Part shown: in pieces, positions 36,423 to 45,069 of the stretch
How the letters are laid out: every line of letters begins with the position of its first letter
How positions within the stretch are numbered: position 1 is the first letter of the stretch
From: Acidimicrobiia bacterium
Lineage (GTDB): Bacteria; Actinomycetota; Acidimicrobiia; IMCC26256; DASPTH01
DNA length: 64,000 nt
Assembly: GCA_040880805.1 (NCBI GenBank)
Contig: JBBDHW010000054.1
Coordinates: forward strand, 1-64,000
Reading direction: 5' to 3'
The notes under the pieces: generated by a model
Databases searched by the model: none
What the model saw: only the letters and a program-made list of their open reading frames with translations
What the model was told of the DNA's origin: nothing
Made by a program: the position numbers and the translations under genes

Positions 36423-37172
36423 CGAGTGGTTCGCGACCAGCGGGCACTCGACAACACCGAGCAGGCCGCACTTGTTGTTCGAAGCGGGCTTGGCGGACGC
36501 GCACAACAGGTCTCCGAACATCTGCCACCCGGGCGTCGCGTCCATCAGCGGCGTCCTGGTCGGGCCGGGCGCGGTCGCATTGATCCGGATCCCCTGCTTG
36601 CCGAACGGAACGGCGCAGAGCTGCACGTAGACATCGATCGCCTGCTTCGAGAAGACGTAGTTCGCCTCGGCCTGCGTCACTGCGTCTTCTTCGTCGGCAT
36701 CGAGATGCTCGACGCACCAGTCACGCGCCGTTGCGAAGTCCGGCGTCGAGAGGAACCCGACGAGCTCGTCGATCCGTTGCTCCCAACCCAGGCCGCCGAT
36801 CGACGAGATGAAGGCGATCGCGGATCCGGCCGGCATGAGCTCGTTCGCCGCGCGCTCGACGAGGTGGCGCGCGCCCACGAAGTTGATCAGCATCACGTCG
36901 ACGGGAGAAAACGGCGATCCCGAGACACCCGCGCACGAGAAGAGCGCGTCGATCGGGCCGCCGATCGTGGCCAGCACGGCGTCGATCGAGCCGGGCTCAC
37001 GCAGGTCGAGCGTCCAGGCGCCGTCGACCGGGAGCGAGACTTCGGCGACGTCGGCGACGTGCACCTCGCCGCCCAGCTCCGACACGAGTCGCGCGATGGC
37101 CGCGCCCATTCCTGAGGCACCGCCGACCACGAGCACTCGCTTGCCCTCGTACCGGAACTTCTCGACGCCCAT
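36372..37172 (-). CDS. Short-chain dehydrogenase/reductase with replaced C terminus
   Basis: Residues 1-221 form an SDR like 3-alpha-hydroxysteroid dehydrogenases: cofactor loop GGASGMGAAIA, CAGVSG, the catalytic Ser in FISSIGG, Tyr172 and Lys176 in NYVFSK, and NATAPGPTRTPLMDATPGW. After QMFGD (about 36512) homology stops. The last 45 residues are unlike SDRs, while the missing ending sits on the other strand at 36238-36390. The catalytic residues remain, but the C-terminal substrate lid and dimer contact are lost, so activity is doubtful. ATG 37172 follows GGGAGGG, and the gene is 25 bases behind the LLM oxidoreductase. Confidence 0.8.
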   Translation of the reverse strand: MGVEKFRYEGKRVLVVGGASGMGAAIARLVSELGGEVHVADVAEVSLPVDGAWTLDLREPGSIDAVLATIGGPIDALFSCAGVSGSPFSPVDVMLINFVGARHLVERAANELMPAGSAIAFISSIGGLGWEQRIDELVGFLSTPDFATARDWCVEHLDADEEDAVTQAEANYVFSKQAIDVYVQLCAVPFGKQGIRINATAPGPTRTPLMDATPGWQMFGDLLCASAKPASNNKCGLLGVVECPLVANHSSASRHRSRERRRRARV

Positions 37173-37197
37173 TCGACCCTCCCGTCGTCGTCTCGGT

Positions 37198-38022
37198 TCA
37201 GGACAGCAGCGCGGCAGCGACCTTCTGCTGGCCCCGCATCCACGTGTCGATGTCGCCGCGGTCGGGCGCGACGAGCAGCGATCCCACGCCCGCCTCCCGG
37301 AACGCCGCCCCCAGGTCGCGCATGGCGCCGGGCTCCATCGACGTCACGTCCCACGCGACGCGCAAGGAGATCACGAAGTCGTCGTCGGGTCGGTGCTCGC
37401 GGAGCTGCTTCACGATCGTCGCCATCTCGTCGGGGCTCGGGCCCATCGCGTGGTAGCCGTCGTTGCGCAACGCTCGCTCGACCGCGGTCGGCGCGGCGCC
37501 GCCGATCCAGATCGGGATCCGGTGCGCGGGTGGTGGGAGGACGCGGATCTGGTCGAAGCTCGGGTAGTACTCGCCCTCGAAGTCCGCGGTGCTGTTCTCC
37601 CAGACCAACCGGAACATGCGGATCAGCTCGTCGAGGCGCGCGCCGCGGTGATCGAAGTGACCGCCGAGTGCGTCGTACTCGCGCTTCGACCAGCCGATAC
37701 CCAAGCCGACCGTAAGGCGGCCATTGCTCATCGTGTCGAGCGACGCGAGCGAATTCGCCAACGCGAGCGGGCTCGAGTACTGCGGACCGACGAGCACGCT
37801 CGTGCCGAGACCAATGGTCTCGGTGACCGCGGCCGCGAACGCGAGTGTCTGGAGCGGGTCGAGGATGTAGGGCGCCGGGTACGGCTGCTCCTTCGGGATC
37901 ACGAGGTGGTCGCTCACGCACACGGCGTCGAAGCCCTGTTGCTCGGCTTCGCGAGCGGCGCGCTGCGCACCTCCCGCCACGATCGCCTTGCCGAACTGCG
38001 GGAGGTGGATTCCGACCTTCAT
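37198..38022 (-). CDS. LLM-class F420-dependent oxidoreductase
   Basis: A 274-residue luciferase-like monooxygenase-fold protein (PF00296). MKVGIHLPQFG begins the barrel, FDAVCVSDHLVIP follows, and SNGRLTVGLGIGWSKREY and IPIWIGGAAPTAVERA match actinobacterial F420-dependent members. It probably transfers hydride between F420 and a ketone, alcohol or enone. It is the first gene of a unit with the SDR and diverges from the amidohydrolase at 38162. The shared intergenic region holds the palindrome assigned to the TetR regulon. Confidence 0.87.
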   Translation of the reverse strand: MKVGIHLPQFGKAIVAGGAQRAAREAEQQGFDAVCVSDHLVIPKEQPYPAPYILDPLQTLAFAAAVTETIGLGTSVLVGPQYSSPLALANSLASLDTMSNGRLTVGLGIGWSKREYDALGGHFDHRGARLDELIRMFRLVWENSTADFEGEYYPSFDQIRVLPPPAHRIPIWIGGAAPTAVERALRNDGYHAMGPSPDEMATIVKQLREHRPDDDFVISLRVAWDVTSMEPGAMRDLGAAFREAGVGSLLVAPDRGDIDTWMRGQQKVAAALLS

Positions 38023-38073
38023 GGGTGTGAACCTATGCGTGACGCCCGGCCGCGGCCGCTGCTGGTGGACAAC

Positions 38074-38095
38074 CGAGCCCGGCAGGCCGGGCTCG
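38074..38095. repeat. Perfect 10-base inverted repeat in a divergent promoter region
   Basis: CGAGCCCGGC at 38074-38083 is followed by AG and the exact reverse complement GCCGGGCTCG at 38086-38095. It lies between two gene starts pointing away from each other, so a terminator is unlikely, and there is no T-run. It may be an operator or a structure in the leader of one gene. Confidence 0.6.
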
Positions 38096-38118
38096 AAGGC
38101 GCTACGGTAGCGTCCAAA

Positions 38119-38134
38119 TGAGGCCGGCGCCTCA
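38119..38134. promoter_or_regulatory. Operator-like palindrome TGAGGC-CGGC-GCCTCA
   Basis: Perfect six-base arms around a four-base spacer, 27 bases before the amidohydrolase ATG at 38162. TACGGT at 38103-38108 could be its -10 element, putting the palindrome just after the start of transcription. The same arm and spacing pattern recurs at 46509, 46561, 47763 and 48647. Confidence 0.6.
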
Positions 38135-38161
38135 AATCAGGATCGACCGGAGGGAGCCAGC

Positions 38162-39403
38162 ATGTTCGAGCAGCATCTCGACTATCCGGTATTCGACGCC
38201 GACAACCACCTCTTCGACAGCGTGATGCTGTGGCGCGGATACGCCGAGTCGAAGTACTCGGAGCTCTTCGAGGACGACATCTGGCTGTCGGACCGCGAGC
38301 GGTTCCTGTCGAGTGCGATCGGTCGCCGAGCGAGCCGGTTCGGAGAAGGCAACGAGGTGCAGGCCCTGGAGGAGTCGGCCGTCTTCCGCCCGGGCGCCAG
38401 CCTCAACAAGCTGAACCCGTACAAGAACGCCAACTCGCCGGAAGAGCGTGAGGCGATCATCAAGGAGTTTCAGGCGCTCGCGCCCGGCTTCCAGAACCGC
38501 GACCGCCGCCTCGAGGTCATGGACATCCAGGGCATCGAGGGGGCGATCATGTTCCCGCAGGCCGACGCGCTCGTGATCCACAGCGCGTTCTCGGAGAGCG
38601 CGGAGAGGAGCATGGCCGCGGTGCGTGCGTACAACCGCTGGGTCGACGCGGAGTGGGGCTTCAGCTACCAGCACCGCATCTTCGTGCCTGCCGCGATCTC
38701 ACTCATGGACGTGGACCTCGCCCTCGCCGAGGTCGACTGGGCACTCGAGCACGGCGCGCGCGGGTTCCTACTGCCGCCGGGGCCGCTGCACGGCCGATCG
38801 CCGGCCGACCCGATGTACGACCCATTCTGGGCACGCCTGAACGAGGCGAAGGTCGGGGCGATGATCCACCTCAACTACACCGACTACGCGCAGCAGGGCG
38901 CGCGGTTCAGCGAGGACCCCGACTCCCACTTCATCGACGGCAACAAGTCGTTCACCGCGTTCCAGTGGTTCTCGTACTGGGGAGACCGCCCGGTCATGGA
39001 GACCACAGCCGCGCTGATCTTCCACGGGCTCTTCGAGCGCTTCCCTGACGTGCGGATCGCGCTCTCGGAGCAGGGCACGGTGTGGCTCCCCTATACGCTG
39101 CGCAAGATGGACCACGCGTTCATGATGGGGCGCAAGGGAACGTTCGACGCGATCAAGTCTCGGCCGAGCGATACGTTCCGCAAGCACTTCCTCGTCGCGC
39201 CGTACCCCGAGGAGATCGTCTCGCGGCCGATGGAGGTCGTCGGGGACACATGCCTGACGTTCGGATCCGACTTCCCGCACGGTGAGGGACTTGCGGACCC
39301 CGCCGAGTATGCGAACGCAATCCTCGGCGACCTCACAGAGGAGCAGCGCCGCAAGATCATGCGCGACAACCTCGCGAACTTCCTCTTGCCCGCGGGTGCG
39401 TGA
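38162..39403 (+). CDS. PF04909-type amidohydrolase
   Basis: A 413-residue amidohydrolase with DADNH (D14, H16) at the N terminus, GAMIHLNYTDYA in the centre, FERFPDVRIALSEQGTVWLP, and FGSDFPHGEG near the C terminus. ATG 38162 follows GGAGGGAG. It diverges from the LLM/SDR unit, and a palindrome shared with other promoters here lies just upstream. Residues 100-160 (LAPGFQNRDRRLEVMDIQGI) are typical of the subgroup found in actinobacterial aromatic and terpenoid catabolic clusters. The substrate is unknown. Confidence 0.9.
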   Translation: MFEQHLDYPVFDADNHLFDSVMLWRGYAESKYSELFEDDIWLSDRERFLSSAIGRRASRFGEGNEVQALEESAVFRPGASLNKLNPYKNANSPEEREAIIKEFQALAPGFQNRDRRLEVMDIQGIEGAIMFPQADALVIHSAFSESAERSMAAVRAYNRWVDAEWGFSYQHRIFVPAAISLMDVDLALAEVDWALEHGARGFLLPPGPLHGRSPADPMYDPFWARLNEAKVGAMIHLNYTDYAQQGARFSEDPDSHFIDGNKSFTAFQWFSYWGDRPVMETTAALIFHGLFERFPDVRIALSEQGTVWLPYTLRKMDHAFMMGRKGTFDAIKSRPSDTFRKHFLVAPYPEEIVSRPMEVVGDTCLTFGSDFPHGEGLADPAEYANAILGDLTEEQRRKIMRDNLANFLLPAGA

Positions 39404-39454
39404 CGACGTCGCCCGCCTGAACGATCCAACCGGTGCCGGCGTCACCCGGGGCGG

Positions 39455-39988
39455 TTACGGGTTTTCGTCGAGGCCTCCGGTGTCGAGGCCGCCGGACAAC
39501 GACGGCCGCTCGACGAAGAAGTTGGTCGACCAGGAGTCCTCACCGACACGTCGCCCCGCGCCGTCGACGATCACGATCGTCGCAGCATGGAGCCCGTACA
39601 GGTCGTTCACGGGAAACGGACCGTTGAACGGCAGCACCGGAACGGTCACGTTGTGTCCTCGCGTCACGAAGATGAAGTGCGCCGCCAGGTACAACTCATC
39701 GGGACAGCCCGGGGTTGCCTTGCACGTGTCATCGGCCAAGCTCTCCAACGACTCGCCAGGTGCCATGGGCTGCTGGTCGACGAAGACCGCGAAGCGCTGC
39801 CGCGGCGCCAACGGCCGCGCGTCCCAGGTGATGCGCGCCGGCGCCTCCGTCGTGGTCAGGTCGCGTGGGCGCACGACTTGCACGCGATCGGATTGCTTCA
39901 CCGCCAGCCCCTGGGTGCTGCACCCGAACGCGACGATGCCGACTGCGAGCGCGGGCAGGAGGACCCGTCGTCCGCGCCCGCGTCTCAT
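39455..39988 (-). CDS. Small predicted lipoprotein at the end of the ABC importer operon
   Basis: A 177-residue protein with signal sequence (RRGRGRRVLLPALAVGIVAF) and lipobox FGCS. The mature part is a single beta-rich domain (ARITWDARPLAPRQRFAVFV) with a Cys pair in DDTCKATPGCPDE. ATG 39988 overlaps the LivHMG stop (ATGA), so it is probably made with the transporter and may be an envelope accessory. I know no family for it. Confidence 0.68.
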   Translation of the reverse strand: MRRGRGRRVLLPALAVGIVAFGCSTQGLAVKQSDRVQVVRPRDLTTTEAPARITWDARPLAPRQRFAVFVDQQPMAPGESLESLADDTCKATPGCPDELYLAAHFIFVTRGHNVTVPVLPFNGPFPVNDLYGLHAATIVIVDGAGRRVGEDSWSTNFFVERPSLSGGLDTGGLDENP

Positions 39989-42801
39989 GTGGCGGCCCGC
40001 ATCGTCGAGCGGTCGATCGCGCTGGTGTCCGCGCCCAGATAGGACTCGATGACGCGCGGGTTGGAGCGGATCTCTGCTGCATCGCCGACCGCGATCACCT
40101 GACCCGACTCCATGGCCACGACGCGGTCGCACAGCCCGAGGACGAGCGGGATGTCGTGCTCGATGAGGACGATGGTCAGATCGAGCTGTTCCTTCAAGGG
40201 CGTCAGGATCTCGCCGAGCATCTCCGTCTCGCGCTGGGCCATGCCCGACGACGGCTCGTCCAGCAACAGCAACTGCGGATCAAGAGTGATCATGCACGTG
40301 AGGTCGACCACGCGCCGCGTCCCCGTCGAAAGCTCCGCGACCGGACGGTCACGCCACCGGTCGAGTCCCATCATCGCGGCCAGCTCCCGCGCGCGTTGCC
40401 GCTTCCCTCGCCGCGTTGTGTTGAAGCCGGCGAACGACCGGACGAAGCGCGTCGGGTCCTCGCGCTCGAGCGCGAGCTCGATGCAGTCGAGCACCGAAAG
40501 TGTCGGGAACAGCGCGGCATCCTGGAACGAGCGGATGAGCCCGAGCTGGGCACGGGACGACGGGCTCAGGCCGGTGATGTCGCGTCCGAGGAATTCGACG
40601 GTGCCGCTGTTCGCGCGCGTGAAGCCACTGATCAGCTCGAAGAGCGTGGTCTTCCCGGCGCCGTTGGGACCGATCAGGCCGAGTGTCTCACCAGCGTGGA
40701 CCTCGAGGTCGACACCGCTCACCGCGACGACCCCGCCGTACGCCTTGGTGACCTCTCGGGTGCTGAGGATCACGTCGCCAGGCGCGTACGAACGAGACGG
40801 CGTAGTCGGGAGTGCGAGCTGCACCTCGATGTCGGGGGGCTGGGTGGAGCGCCTGTCCTCGTCCCACTCGACCGCGGGATCGAGCCCGTGACGACGCGCG
40901 ATCGCGTCGGCGATCCGCTTCCGGACGTTGCCGACTCCGACCGCGAAGCCGCCCGGGTATTGCACGATGATGATCAACCACCCGGCCGCGGTCGCGAGGA
41001 GCTGGAGCGAGTCCAGCGGCGCGATGTGGAAGATGTTGGGGATCTCGGGGATCCCCACGATGAACAACGAGCCCATCAACGGGCCGATGAGCAACCCGAG
41101 GCCGCCGAGCACCGCCACGGCGGCTGCCTCGATGCTGCGCTGCACTCCAAATGCTTCCGAGGTGAGCAGGCTGATGCCACCTCCGTAGACAGCGCCGCCG
41201 AGTCCCGCGAGGAACCCGGCGACGCCGAACGCCTGGAGCTTGACCGACGTCGGGTTGACGCCGAACGCGCGGGCGGCGTCCTCGTTGTCGCGGACTGCGC
41301 GCATGCGGAGGCCGAGGCCTCCCGTCCAGACATTGCGAGCGAAGAACACCGCGACGAGGAGGACGACGAGGCCGAGCAAGTAGTACGACTTCGCCGTTCG
41401 GATCGTGTAGCCGGCAATGGTGCGGTCACCGTGTGACTTGCCCGCGCCCAACAGCCACGGTTGCTGCAACGCCCACGTCGTGCAGACGACTGCGAAGCCG
41501 AGCGTGGTCACCGCGAGCATCGGCCCCCGGATCCGGAGCGCGGGCAGTCCGATCAGCAGCGCCGCTCCCGCGGCGGCGACTCCCCCGGCGACGAAGCCGA
41601 GGACGAAGGTGCCGGTCGCGTCCGTGACGTAGTACGAGATCGCTCCGCCGATTCCCGCGAGCGCGAACTGCCCGAGTGAGAGTTGACCGCTGAGACCGGC
41701 GACGACTCCGACGGAGAGCCCGACAATGGTCATCACTTCGATCATCGTGAACGAGGTCGCACTCGAGTTACTGATGACGAGCGGCAACGCGAGCCCGGCC
41801 GCGAGCAGGACCGTGAACACGACCCAGCGGAGGTTCCGGATCCAGAAGATGTCCCGGTAGCTGTCGGGCAACGGCGCCCACTCGCGGATCGCCGTCCAGG
41901 TGCCTTTCGCGTCGCGCCGGTCGTACCGGGCGCGCTGGATCAGCAACGTGCCAAGGATGATGACGAAGAGCACCGCCTCCACGAGCGAACCGTTGGGATA
42001 GTTCCAGAGCAGGAGGCCCTCGATCACGCCCACGCCGACCCCCGCGATCATCGCGACCCAGAGGTTGGTCATGCGGGCGATCACCGCGGCGGTCAGGGCG
42101 CGGAGCAGGAGCCCCGGCCCGAGGAAGTCGCCGCTCGCGAACCCGCGCGTCGGCAGGATCAGGATCGCGGTGTAGGCGGCGACGACGCCCGAGAGCGCCC
42201 ACGCGAGCGACACCATGCCGCCCGCGTTCACCCCGACGAGCTCGGCCGCCTCCTGGTTGGTCGACGACGCGCGCATCGCGAGGCCGAACCATCCGCGCCG
42301 GAAGTAGTACACGAGCGCGGCCACGACGATCGGCGTGAAGATGAGCATCCCCGAATACGCCTGCGTCACGCGCAACGGGCCGACGTCGAAGTCGGGCATG
42401 CCCGGTGGCAGCGGGAATTGGGCGCCCACGCCCACACTCGAGTTGATGATCCCCGCGAGGATCAGGATCACCGATCCGAGCCCGAGCGTCGCGACGACTC
42501 CGACGACCGTCGGCGTGTTCCGCAGCCGTCGCATGACGCCCGCTTCGCATCCCGCGCCCAGCAGACCCGAGGCGATCAGCGCGACAGGCACTGCGATCCA
42601 GTAGTTGACGTTCCACTCGACCACAGCGACGCCCGCGATCGCGGCGCCGAACGCGCCGATCGCCCCCTGGGCGAAGTTGATGATGCGGCTGGCCCGGTAG
42701 ACGAGGACGAGGCCGACGGCGATCATGCCGTAGACCATCCCCGTGATGGCCCCGAGCAGGAGCGACGGGCCGGTCACCTCGAAGTGCGTGAACCAGTCCA
42801 T
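39985..42801 (-). CDS. Fused branched-chain-type ABC importer: LivH-LivM-LivG in one chain
   Basis: A 938-residue triple fusion. Residues 1-290 are a LivH-type permease (GMVYGMIAVGLVLVYRASRI, NFAQGAIGAFGA). Residues about 335-640 are a LivM-type permease (VVAGLSGQLSLGQFALAGIG, MRAVRDNEDAARAFGVNP). Residues about 676-925 are a LivG-type ATPase with Walker A GPNGAGKTT (about 711-719), signature LSTGTRR and Walker B LLLLDEPSSG. These are normally three proteins. ATG 42801 shares a base with the stop of the MFS-LivF gene. With that gene and the binding protein it would form a complete importer. Confidence 0.92.
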   Translation of the reverse strand: MDWFTHFEVTGPSLLLGAITGMVYGMIAVGLVLVYRASRIINFAQGAIGAFGAAIAGVAVVEWNVNYWIAVPVALIASGLLGAGCEAGVMRRLRNTPTVVGVVATLGLGSVILILAGIINSSVGVGAQFPLPPGMPDFDVGPLRVTQAYSGMLIFTPIVVAALVYYFRRGWFGLAMRASSTNQEAAELVGVNAGGMVSLAWALSGVVAAYTAILILPTRGFASGDFLGPGLLLRALTAAVIARMTNLWVAMIAGVGVGVIEGLLLWNYPNGSLVEAVLFVIILGTLLIQRARYDRRDAKGTWTAIREWAPLPDSYRDIFWIRNLRWVVFTVLLAAGLALPLVISNSSATSFTMIEVMTIVGLSVGVVAGLSGQLSLGQFALAGIGGAISYYVTDATGTFVLGFVAGGVAAAGAALLIGLPALRIRGPMLAVTTLGFAVVCTTWALQQPWLLGAGKSHGDRTIAGYTIRTAKSYYLLGLVVLLVAVFFARNVWTGGLGLRMRAVRDNEDAARAFGVNPTSVKLQAFGVAGFLAGLGGAVYGGGISLLTSEAFGVQRSIEAAAVAVLGGLGLLIGPLMGSLFIVGIPEIPNIFHIAPLDSLQLLATAAGWLIIIVQYPGGFAVGVGNVRKRIADAIARRHGLDPAVEWDEDRRSTQPPDIEVQLALPTTPSRSYAPGDVILSTREVTKAYGGVVAVSGVDLEVHAGETLGLIGPNGAGKTTLFELISGFTRANSGTVEFLGRDITGLSPSSRAQLGLIRSFQDAALFPTLSVLDCIELALEREDPTRFVRSFAGFNTTRRGKRQRARELAAMMGLDRWRDRPVAELSTGTRRVVDLTCMITLDPQLLLLDEPSSGMAQRETEMLGEILTPLKEQLDLTIVLIEHDIPLVLGLCDRVVAMESGQVIAVGDAAEIRSNPRVIESYLGADTSAIDRSTMRAAT

Positions 42802-45053
42802 CAACTCCCGCCGGCGTTCGACCCGTCCGCGGGCCCCGGGGCCATCGTCCCGATCCCCTTGGACGCACCCTCGAGGAACACCGACCGCAGGAGATCGGGT
42901 CGTGCGACGAGGTCACGGGCGTCGCCGTCGAAGCGCATCTGGCCGCGCTCCATGAAGTAGGCGTGATCGACGAGCGTGAGCGCGATGTTGACCGACTGCT
43001 CGACGACGACGACCGCGGTGCCGGTCGCGTTGATCCGCCTCACCATCTCGATGAGCTGACCGACGATGAGCGGCGCGAGACCGAGGGAGAGCTCGTCGAT
43101 CAGCAAGAGCCGAGGTTGGAGGATGAAGGCTCGCCCCAAGGCGAGCATCTGCTGTTCCCCGCCCGACAGCGTGTCGGCGCCCTGGTTCCGGCGCGCCGTG
43201 AGGGCCGGGAACGCGTCGAACGTCGCGTCGATGCCGCGCTCGACCGCCTTCGACGACCTCCGCAGCGTGAACGCGCACATGCGCAGGTTCTCGACGACCG
43301 ACATGCCCGGGAAGACCGATCGGCCTCCCGGCATCTGTGCGATCCCGTGACGGACGCGCCGAGCCGGATCGACGTAGGTGATGTCGGCACCCCGGAAGTG
43401 GACGGTTCCCCGCGTCGGCTTCCCGATGCCGGAGATCACCTTCAGCAACGTCGACTTCCCGGCGCCGTTCGTGCCGAGCAGGGCGACGATCTCGCCGTCG
43501 TCGACGGTGAAGTCGACGCCGAACAGCACCTGGAGCTTGCCGTAGCTGAAGTCGAGGTTGCGGACGCCGAGGAGCGGGAAGTGCTGCCCGCTCGAGACGC
43601 GTACGAGCAGTTCCTCGCGCTCCGTCTCCTTCTCGACCAGCCGCGCCACGTCACCAGCCATCTCGCGGCTCGAGACGCGCGTCGCGCCGGACACCCCGAG
43701 GTAGTTAAGCGCGAAGAACACCATGGCGGTCGTGATCCCGTAATGGTCTGACAGCTGCCCCGCGAGCACGCCACCGGCGAGTGCCGCCGACGCGATCAGC
43801 AGCCCGGCGATCGCAGCAGTATGGGAGCGGAGACGAGGATCCACCACCGAGAGCCACACGAGGTAGGCGACGGCGACGCTGAAGTAGAGCCCGAGATACG
43901 CGAGCGCGAGCGTCACGATCGTGACGACCTCGTTCGCCCAGAACGCCATGACAACGAGGCTCACTGCGCCCAGGAGCGCGAGGCGCGCAACAGCCGTGAG
44001 CAGCTTCGCGGGCGACGCCCGGAACCATGCGTCTCCCCGCGCCCGCAGGACGAACAACGGGATCATCCCGATCGTGCCGAGGAGCACGAAGAGCCACTGC
44101 CGGTCCGTGAACTCCCACTGGTAGCGCGCTACCACGAACTGCGATACGAACGCCTGCATCGGAACGGCGATCGTGCCGGCAAGCACGAATACGATCGGCA
44201 TCGACGCGCCGGACCGAGCCGCCAACGTGGCGCGCATCTGCTCGCCGAACTTGACCGCGACGTCGGCTTCGGAGAGCTCGGCGTGCTCGCTGCCACGTTC
44301 ACCGACGCGCTCACGAACGATGCTGCCGATGCGGTCGACGTCGTAAGTCCCGACACCGGGGTCGCGGATACCGAGGGACGCGAGCGCGGCGACGGTCGCG
44401 ACGCCGGCAAGGACCATCAGGCATCCACGCCACGTGAGGCCGAAGCGATCGAATCCCACCAAGATCGCTACGTTGGCGATCACGGTGCCCGCCGCCAACC
44501 CGAACACCAGAAGCGTGATGACGCGCGCACGGACGTCAGGCGGATACGCATCCATCACCAACGAGAACGCCGCGGTGAAGATGCAGCCGGCGCCGGCGGC
44601 CGTGATCGCCACTGCGGCGACGAGTCCGACTTCGTTGGTGGCGAACGACGCAAACCACATTCCTCCGGCGAGCGCGACGCTGCCGACGAGGAGCACTCGA
44701 CCGCGAATCACGTGGTGCGACATGACCCTTGCACCGACGAGCGCCGCGACCGCGAACGCGGCGACGAAGACCGGGATGATGAGCGAGTTCAGGAGCCCGG
44801 GGTACTCGTAGCCGAGCGGATCGAGGCCGAGCGTGTCCGCGATCGACGAGTCGAAACGCAACAGGAGGAACGTCAGGAACATCACCGGGACGATCACGAG
44901 CGTCGCCCGGATGACCGTCGCCGGCGTCGCACCCGCGCGCCGGATCCCATCGCGAAGCTTTGGCACCGCCTCGTTGCTGCCGAACCCGAGCGCGGCGAGG
45001 CTGCGCCCGGTCAGCTCGTGCGCTTCTTGTTCGATTAGTTCGATGCTGTCCAA
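42801..45053 (-). CDS. MFS-like membrane domain fused to a LivF-type ABC ATPase
   Basis: A 750-residue fusion. Residues about 45-480 form an MFS-like bundle: many helices, a GARVMSHHVIRGRVLL loop and MDAYPPDVRARVITL. From about 492 comes a LivF ATPase: LDFSYGKLQVLFGVDF, Walker A GTNGAGKST (about 527), LSGGEQQMLALGR and LLLIDELSLGLAP. The natural partner of LivG is thus tied to a different transporter fold. TTG 45053 is the only start. It lies between the binding-protein gene (17 bases upstream) and LivHMG, so all four genes form one operon. Confidence 0.9.
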   Translation of the reverse strand: MDSIELIEQEAHELTGRSLAALGFGSNEAVPKLRDGIRRAGATPATVIRATLVIVPVMFLTFLLLRFDSSIADTLGLDPLGYEYPGLLNSLIIPVFVAAFAVAALVGARVMSHHVIRGRVLLVGSVALAGGMWFASFATNEVGLVAAVAITAAGAGCIFTAAFSLVMDAYPPDVRARVITLLVFGLAAGTVIANVAILVGFDRFGLTWRGCLMVLAGVATVAALASLGIRDPGVGTYDVDRIGSIVRERVGERGSEHAELSEADVAVKFGEQMRATLAARSGASMPIVFVLAGTIAVPMQAFVSQFVVARYQWEFTDRQWLFVLLGTIGMIPLFVLRARGDAWFRASPAKLLTAVARLALLGAVSLVVMAFWANEVVTIVTLALAYLGLYFSVAVAYLVWLSVVDPRLRSHTAAIAGLLIASAALAGGVLAGQLSDHYGITTAMVFFALNYLGVSGATRVSSREMAGDVARLVEKETEREELLVRVSSGQHFPLLGVRNLDFSYGKLQVLFGVDFTVDDGEIVALLGTNGAGKSTLLKVISGIGKPTRGTVHFRGADITYVDPARRVRHGIAQMPGGRSVFPGMSVVENLRMCAFTLRRSSKAVERGIDATFDAFPALTARRNQGADTLSGGEQQMLALGRAFILQPRLLLIDELSLGLAPLIVGQLIEMVRRINATGTAVVVVEQSVNIALTLVDHAYFMERGQMRFDGDARDLVARPDLLRSVFLEGASKGIGTMAPGPADGSNAGGS

Positions 45054-45069
45054 TGCGACGCCTTCGGCG

